Part shown: positions 1-6,101 of the stretch, one piece after another
Position numbering within the stretch: position 1 is the stretch's first letter
How the letters are laid out: the number at the start of each line of letters is the position of its first letter
Virus record (IMG/VR): IMGVR_UViG_3300045825_000118
Span: 1-21,697 of that record
Reading direction: 5' to 3' (one strand)
Origin: a virus
DNA length: 21,697 bases
Program-made: the position numbers and the translations under genes
The notes under the pieces: generated by a model
What the model was told of the DNA's origin: nothing
The model's input: the letters and a program-made list of their open reading frames with translations, nothing else
The model's database searches: none

Positions 1-516
1 ATCGAACTTTTTACAGGAATCAAACTTATCTGTATGTCCTGTCGTCCAGCTAATGAATTTATCTGCAAAATAAAATTCAAAGGTATCAATGGGCAGTTTC
101 CTATTTTTACACCAAATATACGCAGGATCATTATGAGATAAATTCCTAACTAAAGGCAATGATGAAAAGATGTCATATTGCTTATGTGTTACTTTGGATA
201 TAAATTTTGTGGCATCTACTTCTGGAATGGTACTGATAACCATATTGTCTTTAAACACTTCCAGATTGTATTCTTTGTAAAGATTAAAATCGAATTCTTT
301 TAAGAATGTTGAAAATAATTGACTAGCACCACAATTATGACAACGATAAAATAGCTTTCCAGTTTTAGTATAAAAGTAACCTCTCATCTTATTTAGTTTC
401 TTTTCAGAATCACCACAGATGGGACACTTACAATTAGCTATACCATTACCTTTAAACTTAAATCCTTCTAACCGATATGATATTAGTTTAAGGAATTTAT
501 CGTCAATCCACGACAT
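1..516 (-). CDS. 61: DNA primase gp61, N-terminal part (cut by window edge)
   Basis: The open frame runs from ATG at 516 off the left edge, giving 172 residues without a stop. It begins MSWIDDKFLK and has a zinc-ribbon pattern, CPIC at about residues 31-34 and CHNC at about 59-62. Around these are GDSEKKLNKMRGYFY and FLKEFDFNLYKEY, which line up with the T4 gp61 segments GDSKTDQNKARGWYY and YLKEFEPDLYREY. T4 gp61 makes the RNA primers for lagging-strand synthesis with the gp41 helicase; the zinc ribbon recognises the priming site. The catalytic TOPRIM region lies outside the window. The start overlaps the end of the upstream 93-residue gene by 14 bases, so the two are probably translated together from the promoter at 817-845. 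Confidence 0.9.
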   Translation of the reverse strand, partial: MSWIDDKFLKLISYRLEGFKFKGNGIANCKCPICGDSEKKLNKMRGYFYTKTGKLFYRCHNCGASQLFSTFLKEFDFNLYKEYNLEVFKDNMVISTIPEVDATKFISKVTHKQYDIFSSLPLVRNLSHNDPAYIWCKNRKLPIDTFEFYFADKFISWTTGHTDKFDSCKKFD

Positions 517-784
517 TTGAAGATTGCTCCTCTGTAGTATTTTCAGCTACGATTGTAGCTTCTTTGACTACATCAGGTACTATTGGATCAAACTTAGTAA
601 TTTCATCAGATTCTTTTTTTGCTTGCTCGGAGTATTCTACGAAGTTATGCTGTCTACATAAAACATGAGTGACTAATAAACCTTGCATATATGTTGCATG
701 AGGTAATTTGACAACGACATAATTATTATTTTCGACCTGAATCTGGCCCGATATTGTTACGTCTAGTCCATTGTGAAGTTTCAT
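503..784 (-). CDS. hypothetical 93-residue protein upstream of primase
   Basis: I do not recognise this protein. It starts MKLHNGLDVTISGQIQ. The first 55 residues look like a small beta-rich domain, with the stretch NNYVVVKLPHATYMQGLLV. The tail from about residue 55 is acidic and probably disordered (EQAKKESDEITKFD, then ENTTEEQSSNVVD). It is the first gene behind the sigma70-type promoter at 817-845 and overlaps the primase start by 14 bases, so it is likely an early gene linked to replication. No clear Shine-Dalgarno is seen; GAGAGAC lies about 8 bases before the ATG. Confidence 0.75.
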   Translation of the reverse strand: MKLHNGLDVTISGQIQVENNNYVVVKLPHATYMQGLLVTHVLCRQHNFVEYSEQAKKESDEITKFDPIVPDVVKEATIVAENTTEEQSSNVVD

Positions 785-803
785 TTAAATGTCTCTCGTT
801 TGA

Positions 804-825
804 TGTTATACCCCATAGTATAACA
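804..825. other. inverted repeat overlapping the -10 box
   Basis: TGTTATAC (804-811) and GTATAACA (818-825) are perfect 8-base inverted arms around a 6-base centre. The repeat covers the -10 hexamer and probable transcription start of the promoter at 817-845. That is a typical place for a repressor operator, although a 5' RNA hairpin is also possible. Confidence 0.5.
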
Positions 826-845
826 CCATAATCATATTTTTGCAA
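817..845 (-). promoter_or_regulatory. sigma70-type promoter for the 93-residue gene and primase
   Basis: Read on the minus strand, TTGCAA (840-845) is followed after exactly 17 bases by TATACT (817-822). That is 4 of 6 and 5 of 6 matches to the host sigma70 hexamers at ideal spacing. It sits 33 bases before the start codon at 784 and just downstream of a terminator, so it begins a new transcription unit. Confidence 0.7.
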
Positions 846-849
846 CTCA

Positions 850-892
850 CAAAAAAGAAATGAAGGTGGAATAAATTTAACCACCTTCATTA
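850..892 (-). terminator. intrinsic terminator after the 120-residue gene
   Basis: On the minus strand an 11-base perfect stem (AATGAAGGTGG at 881-891 as read on that strand, pairing with CCACCTTCATT at 859-869) with an 11-base loop is followed by TCTTTTTTG. It closes the regA/gp62/gp44 transcription unit just before the promoter at 817-845. Confidence 0.85.
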
Positions 893-906
893 TCAAGTTT
901 AACACA

Positions 907-1269
907 TTAAACAGCTTTCTTTGAAGCCTTCTTTTTCTTTGGTGTAGCAGATTCTAGTTCAGTTGATGTATTGATTATATCATCTGTAGATTCTGTTTCA
1001 GAAGAAACTGGATCAGTTGAGGCATCATGAACTACATCAGATAAAAATGATACATTACCTAATACGACATAAAGTGCCTCGTATGGATTCTGGCCGTCAA
1101 CATATGGTGCCCATATAGAGAATGTTGTCTCTACCACGTTACTATGTTGAGCAAACACTTGAACCCATGCATTCCAGTTCTCATTTTTGCCACCCCAGAT
1201 ACGATCAAGTTTTAATGTTGCATTAACTAGATGTTTATCACCGCCGCTATAAGTGGCAAAAATGGACAT
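907..1269 (-). CDS. hypothetical 120-residue protein with basic tail
   Basis: I do not recognise this protein. The first 80 residues look globular and aromatic-rich (IWGGKNENWNAWVQVF, FSIWAPYVDGQNPYEALY). From residue 83 it becomes Ser/Thr/Asp/Glu-rich and ends in the Lys-rich stretch PKKKKASKKAV. The start is supported by GGGAGAAATAAT directly before the ATG. It is the last gene before the terminator at 850-892. In T4 the DNA polymerase gene 43 follows regA; here this and one other small gene take that place. Confidence 0.75.
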   Translation of the reverse strand: MSIFATYSGGDKHLVNATLKLDRIWGGKNENWNAWVQVFAQHSNVVETTFSIWAPYVDGQNPYEALYVVLGNVSFLSDVVHDASTDPVSSETESTDDIINTSTELESATPKKKKASKKAV

Positions 1270-1280
1270 ATTATTTCTCC

Positions 1281-1457
1281 CTACGCTACTACTTCGACAT
1301 CTGTGATAGGCTCATCCTTATCACCGATTTGTTCTTGAGCCTTACCACGAATGAATGTGATTAGATCAAGGGAATATCGAGCAGGAACTTCACCCAATAC
1401 TTGTAGGATTTGATTAACTTCATCTAGTGAAAACACTACTTGCTTATCTGTTGCCAT
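1281..1457 (-). CDS. small conserved-type phage protein, 58 residues
   Basis: The start at 1457 (MATDKQVVFSLDEVNQILQ) is chosen over an upstream GTG because AAGGAG lies 6 bases before this ATG, inside the end of regA. The pattern FSLDEVNQILQVLGEVPARYSLDLITFI resembles small phage proteins of unknown function with a single helical domain. This is from memory of the pattern and no function is known. It overlaps regA by 14 bases and lies 11 bases before the next gene. Confidence 0.75.
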   Translation of the reverse strand: MATDKQVVFSLDEVNQILQVLGEVPARYSLDLITFIRGKAQEQIGDKDEPITDVEVVA

Positions 1458-1890
1458 TTGCTTCTCCTTTAAATTTACTCGGACCAATCGTATATTTGGG
1501 AACTAATTCCCACTCTTCTTTATCCTTGTGGGATAAAACTTTTACAGCAGATGCAGGAGCTAATAATGTTAACTTTTCTGGTTCTAAAATAGTTAATAAA
1601 TTCCAATCTGCCAACATCTTTGATATCGTATTACGTCTAGCATAATCCGATTCTGAAATATTTGTTTCCTTGCCATCTAACATCAGCAATTCTTTAAAAT
1701 GAACGATTAAATAAAGGTCTTTGCGGTATAAAATATGTGCTGACTGAAATAACTTCTTTGATCTATTAGATGCTACACCTAATCTAGTTAATGTCTCTTT
1801 TACTAAGAGAAAACTTTCTGGCTTTTTAAGTAGGACTAAAACACCTATCTCATCTATTAAATCATCTTCTGTTATTTGATTGCCATTCAC
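1444..1890 (-). CDS. regA: RegA translational repressor
   Basis: This gene encodes 148 residues; T4 RegA has 122. It aligns along nearly the whole T4 protein: LLKKPESFLLVKETLTRLG against T4 LKKPEDFLKVKETLTRMG, then LFQSAHILYRKDLYLIVHFKELL, and near the end EWELVPKYTIG. RegA binds AU-rich start regions of early phage mRNAs and blocks ribosome loading. This version has about 14 extra residues at the N-terminus (MNGNQITEDDLIDE) and about 12 at the C-terminus. It overlaps gp62 by 4 bases (ATGA), giving the T4 order 44-62-regA apart from one inserted gene. Confidence 0.95.
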   Translation of the reverse strand: MNGNQITEDDLIDEIGVLVLLKKPESFLLVKETLTRLGVASNRSKKLFQSAHILYRKDLYLIVHFKELLMLDGKETNISESDYARRNTISKMLADWNLLTILEPEKLTLLAPASAVKVLSHKDKEEWELVPKYTIGPSKFKGEANGNR

Positions 1891-2255
1891 GTTCGACCAC
1901 CCTTGTTTATTTTTTCTTTTAACTTATTAAATGATTCTTCACTGAGTAATGAAAGATACACCTCAGCCAACTTACGATTACATCTGTAATACTTAGATAT
2001 CAAATCGACATCATTATTTATAGCAGCTTTATTCCACTTGCCTGTCTTTTTACCTTTAGGCAAACCATACAAATAAAATGAATTCTGAATGTCTTTGTCA
2101 AGGTGATAGTATTTATTCATGATTTCTGCAAAGAAAATTGTGTCGATACTGTTTGAGAATATTTTATTTATCATCCAAGAATTATAGTCAGACATTGGAT
2201 AATCTAATTTACTCTTATCTAAAAGACTTTGTGCTAACTCAAATGGACTACTCAT
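1887..2255 (-). CDS. 62: sliding-clamp loader small subunit gp62
   Basis: This gene encodes 122 residues; T4 gp62 has 187, so it is a short form. The diagnostic segment is YLYGLPKGKKTGKW (T4: YLMAAVPRGKRYGKW), followed by DVDLISKYYRCNRKLAEVYLSLL, which matches the T4 region LIIKLLAKRYQVN. The position between gp44 and regA supports the call. One gp62 with four gp44 subunits opens and loads the gp45 clamp. Overlaps of 8 bases with the phosphoesterase upstream and 4 bases with regA downstream suggest coupled translation. Confidence 0.85.
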   Translation of the reverse strand: MSSPFELAQSLLDKSKLDYPMSDYNSWMINKIFSNSIDTIFFAEIMNKYYHLDKDIQNSFYLYGLPKGKKTGKWNKAAINNDVDLISKYYRCNRKLAEVYLSLLSEESFNKLKEKINKGGRT

Positions 2256-2769
2256 TTAATCCCCTCAAATCAAATGCACGTCGAATTAATTCAAAGTCTA
2301 CTGGAGCATAATCCCACACGTCTACACATACGTTAAAATATCTTAGATCAGATAACGTATTAGCATGAACGTGACCATGAATGTTACCTTTGCTTCTCCC
2401 TAACGATTCTGGATGAATAGGCACATGAGATAATATGAAGTTATCAAGACGATCATAAGCACGAATATCATTAAAGTATTTCATATACTGAGATACTTTT
2501 AACCTATCATGGTTACCTTTAATTAGAACTTTCTTTTGTCCATTTAATCTTGGCATAATTGAATCTAATAATCTGTTATGAAAACATAGATCACCCAAAT
2601 GATATACTGAGTCGTTTTTGGAAACTTTATCATTCCATTGAGACACCATATATTCATCCATTTCCTCAACGGATGAAAATTTTCTCAATTGTTCTCCAGC
2701 AGAATTCTTAAATGTCAAAAAATTGGCATGACAAAAATGATGATCTGATGTAATAAAAGTTTTACTCAT
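2248..2769 (-). CDS. calcineurin-like metallophosphoesterase
   Basis: This 173-residue protein carries the complete metallophosphoesterase metal-ligand set: DHH at about residue 9, GDL at 59-61, GNHD at 85-88, SHVPIH at 114-119 and GHVH at 132-135. The family uses two metal ions to hydrolyse phosphate mono- or diesters; the substrate cannot be deduced here. The small size and HGHVH ending resemble stand-alone phage phosphoesterases. T4 has no gene at this place. Here it is inserted between the two clamp-loader genes and overlaps gp62, so it is co-expressed with the replisome. A nucleotide, RNA-end or 2',3'-cyclic-phosphate substrate would fit but is a guess. Confidence 0.9.
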   Translation of the reverse strand: MSKTFITSDHHFCHANFLTFKNSAGEQLRKFSSVEEMDEYMVSQWNDKVSKNDSVYHLGDLCFHNRLLDSIMPRLNGQKKVLIKGNHDRLKVSQYMKYFNDIRAYDRLDNFILSHVPIHPESLGRSKGNIHGHVHANTLSDLRYFNVCVDVWDYAPVDFELIRRAFDLRGLNE

Positions 2770-2776
2770 AACATTT

Positions 2777-3715
2777 TTATTTCCAAATAATATTAGAACT
2801 AACCATTAGTGTTGTCAAAAATGCCATACGATTTATTTCTGAGTCTGCACAGAAAGAATCTTTATAAGAAAATTCACCCAGATATAAGATTAACTCTGGA
2901 ACAGATTTAGACTCTAATCTTTCAAACGCATTATCATAAAACAATCTAAATAAAATAGCAGAATCAATATCAATATGCTCACTGACCCAACGCCTAACTT
3001 CTCCAAATTTCTTTCCCTTTAATGCGGTAATTAATCTAACAAAAGACTCCTCTGTTAGATTAGTTAAGATGCCAGAATCAATCTTACCTCCAGCAGAATA
3101 TGATTGTAACTCATTGAGAACAGATCGAAAATCTGGAAACTTTTTCATAACTAATGCAGCAACAGCTTCTTTCTCATACTCAATGCTTTCTGTATCTAGG
3201 ATATTGATAACACGTTTTAAGAATCTTGCTGCTATCAACGGTTTATCTTTTGCTGTTATCTTAAAGTCGATACATGTACATCTTGAATGAATTGCATCAA
3301 TAACTTTTTGTGGATAATTACAGGTGAAGATTATACTATGATTGCCACCAAACTCTTCGATTAGACCACGTAAACTTTTTTGTGCGTCTAAAGAAAGACT
3401 ATCGCACTCATCTAAGATGGTTATTTTATTGGAGTCATTGAAAGATACAGTTGATGCAAACTGAGTAACCTTAGTTCTCATTGTATCAATACCGTTTTCC
3501 ATTGAGGCATTAATGAATAATAAATCTGCATTTAATTCATTTGCAATTGCACGAGCAACAGTAGTTTTACCAACTCCTGCCGAACCAGAAAATAACATCG
3601 ACTGCATTTTACCTGATGCAATAATACCATTAAGACGATCTTTTACTTCTTGAGGTAGAATACATTCATTTATTGTTTTTGGTCGATACTTCTCGGATAG
3701 GATTAATTCCGACAT
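2777..3715 (-). CDS. 44: sliding-clamp loader ATPase gp44
   Basis: This gene encodes 312 residues; T4 gp44 has 319. It is an AAA+ ATPase with Walker A GSAGVGKT (44-51), Walker B ITILDECD (98-105) and the arginine-finger SRC motif in HSRCTC (144-146). The opening SEKYRPKTINECILP is typical of clamp loaders. gp44 is the ATP-driven ring that, with gp62, opens gp45 and places it on primed DNA. No strong Shine-Dalgarno lies in front of the ATG at 3715. Instead there is an A-rich leader resembling a RegA target. Confidence 0.96.
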   Translation of the reverse strand: MSELILSEKYRPKTINECILPQEVKDRLNGIIASGKMQSMLFSGSAGVGKTTVARAIANELNADLLFINASMENGIDTMRTKVTQFASTVSFNDSNKITILDECDSLSLDAQKSLRGLIEEFGGNHSIIFTCNYPQKVIDAIHSRCTCIDFKITAKDKPLIAARFLKRVINILDTESIEYEKEAVAALVMKKFPDFRSVLNELQSYSAGGKIDSGILTNLTEESFVRLITALKGKKFGEVRRWVSEHIDIDSAILFRLFYDNAFERLESKSVPELILYLGEFSYKDSFCADSEINRMAFLTTLMVSSNIIWK

Positions 3716-3732
3716 ATAATTTTTCTCATTTT
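3713..3732 (-). promoter_or_regulatory. probable RegA translational operator at gp44 start
   Basis: The leader just before the gp44 start reads AAAATGAGAAAAATTAT then ATG. From memory, the T4 gene 44 RegA site is AAUGAGGAAAUUAUG, which matches almost base for base. Since RegA is encoded in the same operon, feedback repression of clamp-loader translation is likely. The T4 comparison is recalled, not computed. Confidence 0.5.
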
Positions 3733-3797
3733 AGAATTAGGAGGGGAGTTTAATTAGTGTTAAATGCTTTAGCAATCCCCGACCACTATTATTACGT

Positions 3798-3971
3798 TTA
3801 AGCCTTAACTACTGATACTCCAGTAACTGTCTTGCCACGCTTTTTAAATTCACTACGAACACCAGCAGCGGTTGCATGACGACTACGATATGTGGTCTTA
3901 CCTTCATTTTTTACAGATACATTCCACATATAACGATTACCATCAGAACCACCTTTTTGGATTTTTTGCAT
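3798..3971 (-). CDS. small basic protein, 57 residues, between gp45 and gp44
   Basis: Translating 3971 to 3798 gives a 57-residue protein starting MQKIQKGGSDGNRYMWNVSV and ending in VTGVSVVKA. It is rich in Lys and Arg (KTTYRSRHATAAGVRSEFKKRG). TGGAG lies 9 bases before the ATG, and the frame is clean to TAA at 3798-3800. I do not recognise it; the basic character suggests nucleic-acid binding, as an inference only. It fills most of the gap between the clamp and clamp-loader genes. Confidence 0.7.
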   Translation of the reverse strand: MQKIQKGGSDGNRYMWNVSVKNEGKTTYRSRHATAAGVRSEFKKRGKTVTGVSVVKA

Positions 3972-4009
3972 ATTTAAAACTCCATTATATAATTGAGCAA
4001 TTAATTAGA

Positions 4010-4030
4010 ATAAAACCCTTGCTCAAGGGG
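4010..4030 (-). terminator. weak terminator or attenuator at the end of gp45
   Basis: On the minus strand CCCTT-GAGC-AAGGG is followed by TTTTATT. The stem includes the gp45 stop codon TGA (4025-4023), so terminating ribosomes would interfere with the hairpin. A short stem and an interrupted U run suggest partial termination, which would lower gp44/gp62 relative to gp45. Confidence 0.5.
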
Positions 4031-4715
4031 CATTATTTACTTCAATGAATGCTGACATGTCACTTGTTGACTCGATAGCAACATAATATACCAACTCAAT
4101 ACTTGTATGCGTAAAGCGAGAAATCTTCTTAGCCGAAACGTCAACTGTATATGATCCACTAAGCAACTTCATCTTTTCCATCTTATAATTAACTTGGAAA
4201 GATTCTGACGTTTCAACTTCGGTGTCAATTTCAAATACATTACATGTTGGATTCTTTAGGTCATGCACACGCAATATGATAGTCTTACCATCACCAATTA
4301 CAGAAAAATCACCAGCAGTTAAGATAGCAGACATCTTTTGTAATTTGCTAAAAACAACATCTGTAAGTGTAAACGTGATATCCGATATAGGAAACTTAAT
4401 TCCTTTAACTGGTGGAGTAATTAGCAATGAAGCATCTGCAAACGTATATGATACCTTTTGTTTGCCTTGGCTAATCACAACCAACTTATCTGAAATATCC
4501 AATTCTGGTTTATCAAATGCTGATAATACACCGAGGAATTCATTCAGATTATAAATCGAAACTTGAGAATCAAATGTATCTGCACTCTCATACGATGCAA
4601 TCAGATCCTTTGATGGAGACATTGTTTCAATTTTCGTACCTTCTTGAATTACGATATTCTGATTTACTTTAGAGAAAGAAGATAAAATCTCTAATGTTGT
4701 TTTTGATATTTGCAA
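4023..4715 (-). CDS. 45: sliding clamp gp45
   Basis: This gene encodes 230 residues; T4 gp45 has 228. The start MQISKTTLEILSSFSKVN lines up with T4 MKLSKDTTALLKNFATIN, and IYNLNEFLGVLSAF with T4 IYDLNGFLGIL. The start codon is TTG at 4715. No ATG is in frame nearby, GAGGGAG lies 6 bases upstream, and the N-terminal alignment leaves no room for another start. gp45 forms the trimeric ring that tethers the polymerase and also acts as the mobile enhancer for gp55-dependent late transcription. It starts one base after the stop of the preceding gene. Confidence 0.93.
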   Translation of the reverse strand: MQISKTTLEILSSFSKVNQNIVIQEGTKIETMSPSKDLIASYESADTFDSQVSIYNLNEFLGVLSAFDKPELDISDKLVVISQGKQKVSYTFADASLLITPPVKGIKFPISDITFTLTDVVFSKLQKMSAILTAGDFSVIGDGKTIILRVHDLKNPTCNVFEIDTEVETSESFQVNYKMEKMKLLSGSYTVDVSAKKISRFTHTSIELVYYVAIESTSDMSAFIEVNNAP

Positions 4716-4716
4716 T

Positions 4717-5001
4717 TTATGCTCCCTCTAAAATTTCGACATCTTGAATTTGTGAATCACTTGATACCATATCATTATACTTACCTGAAAGCAGTTTGTC
4801 TAATACTGGAGTATTAATTCCCGCATTTTTCATCATTGATACATGCCCGGTTGTCATAATTCCAGGATGATTAACATTACGCATAGCATCACGTAATCGT
4901 TTACCTGTACGAATTTCAGTTTCACCATCATATTGCTTTTCTGACATCTTGCGCCAGAACTTTTGCTTACCTTTTACTCCACCACGATGTCCTCTTGACA
5001 T
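4717..5001 (-). CDS. hypothetical 94-residue protein between rIIB and gp45
   Basis: I do not recognise this protein. The N-terminal third is strongly basic (MSRGHRGGVKGKQKFWRKMS), the middle has RTGKRLRDAMRNVNHPG, and the C-terminus is acidic (IQDVEILEGA). AAGGAG sits 7 bases before the ATG. In T4 the gene next to 45 is rpbA, an RNA-polymerase-binding protein. I see no clear similarity to it, so position alone is not enough to assign that name. Its stop lies one base from the gp45 start, so the two are translated together. Confidence 0.75.
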   Translation of the reverse strand: MSRGHRGGVKGKQKFWRKMSEKQYDGETEIRTGKRLRDAMRNVNHPGIMTTGHVSMMKNAGINTPVLDKLLSGKYNDMVSSDSQIQDVEILEGA

Positions 5002-5017
5002 AATTATCTCCTTAGAT

Positions 5018-6070
5018 TTATTTCAACACTTTTGCTTTTTTATTCTTACCTGCCTTATATCCAGCAGCATATCCTTCTTCCCATTGTGGAAAAATATATT
5101 CATCTACTGTTGGATCTCCAAAGTCAAATTTGTTTTTTAGTTTACCCTCATTATATCCAAAAACATAACCAGAATTATAACAATTAATAAGCACTTCTGA
5201 TGTGTATCTATCTTCTTCAATATCTTCTTCAATATCTTCTTCAATATCATTACCTGAAATATCTACCACGGCATTATTTGTGTAATCTGTCGTTTGTAGC
5301 GTATCACGCCAACCATCAGCAACTTCTCCAACTACCTCGTATTTCCATGCGCGACCTTTAGCATTATTGTAATCTGCTGGAATAGAAACAACATCTGCTG
5401 GATTAATCTTAACCAACAAGCAACGATCTGTATTTTGTGAACGTGAACCATAATGGCTCAAGTATGCACGAGAGCAAAAGTGCAGACCCATTGAGCATGT
5501 GTTGTTACGGTCACCATCAACTAAAGCGCGGGGCATAGACGGAATATCGCCAACTGCATTGCGCATCGTACCAGAATAGATATCCATATAATCACTCTTT
5601 ACGATCTTATATGCAATAAAGTATCCATCTTCTGTCAAAGGCAACTCACATGCTTCGATAAACAAATACAACTCATCAATAGAGGTCTTTGATGGATTCT
5701 CATAAATATTTGCGATAAAATTCAATATTGGTCTTGAATCAAATCCTTGTTCATACATCTTTGTAAGACGTGATGTGATAGAATCATGAAGATCAACTGT
5801 CAAATTATGCTGGTGGAGATATACAAGACCCATGCCATTTTCAATCTTAATTGAGACTCGACCTAACGGATCTTCACCGTGAAGAACAAGAAAATTCTGA
5901 ACGATATGTTTAGTATCTAGGTCAAAACATTCATCATACAGTTCTTCTTGAATCAATCCAATAACTTGAGCATATCGAGGATCTTCTGAATAGAATTTTA
6001 CCTGCTCTCCAGTTGATGTATTAAGAACCATGACGGACGTATCAGATACCATGTGTACAAAGTTATTCAT
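5018..6070 (-). CDS. rIIB: RIIB protein
   Basis: This gene encodes 350 residues; T4 RIIB has 312. The middle carries the typical RIIB region: EDGYFIAYKIVKSDYMDIYSG, then HFCSRAYLSHYG and VVSIPADYNNAKGRAWKYEVVG. It lies directly after rIIA, as in T4. RIIA and RIIB are membrane-associated lysis and exclusion-related proteins of uncertain biochemical role. The C-terminal 90 residues add an acidic repeat (DIEE three times) and two GY-rich motifs, YNSGYVFGYNEG and WEEGYAAGYKAG. AAAGGAG precedes the ATG. Confidence 0.92.
   Translation of the reverse strand: MNNFVHMVSDTSVMVLNTSTGEQVKFYSEDPRYAQVIGLIQEELYDECFDLDTKHIVQNFLVLHGEDPLGRVSIKIENGMGLVYLHQHNLTVDLHDSITSRLTKMYEQGFDSRPILNFIANIYENPSKTSIDELYLFIEACELPLTEDGYFIAYKIVKSDYMDIYSGTMRNAVGDIPSMPRALVDGDRNNTCSMGLHFCSRAYLSHYGSRSQNTDRCLLVKINPADVVSIPADYNNAKGRAWKYEVVGEVADGWRDTLQTTDYTNNAVVDISGNDIEEDIEEDIEEDRYTSEVLINCYNSGYVFGYNEGKLKNKFDFGDPTVDEYIFPQWEEGYAAGYKAGKNKKAKVLK
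5210..5248. repeat. 12-base tandem repeat inside rIIB
   Basis: The unit ATCTTCTTCAAT occurs three times in a row plus a partial fourth. It encodes the DIEE-DIEE-DIEE stretch on the minus strand. The unit length preserves the frame, so copy-number changes would be tolerated. Confidence 0.85.
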
Positions 6071-6101
6071 TTTACTACTCCTTTAAAAATATAAATGTTT
6101 C

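Noticed and set aside
3972-4010. TATAAT before the 57-residue gene considered as a promoter
   Set aside because: No acceptable -35 hexamer at 15-19 bases, and the start of transcription would fall after the ribosome site.
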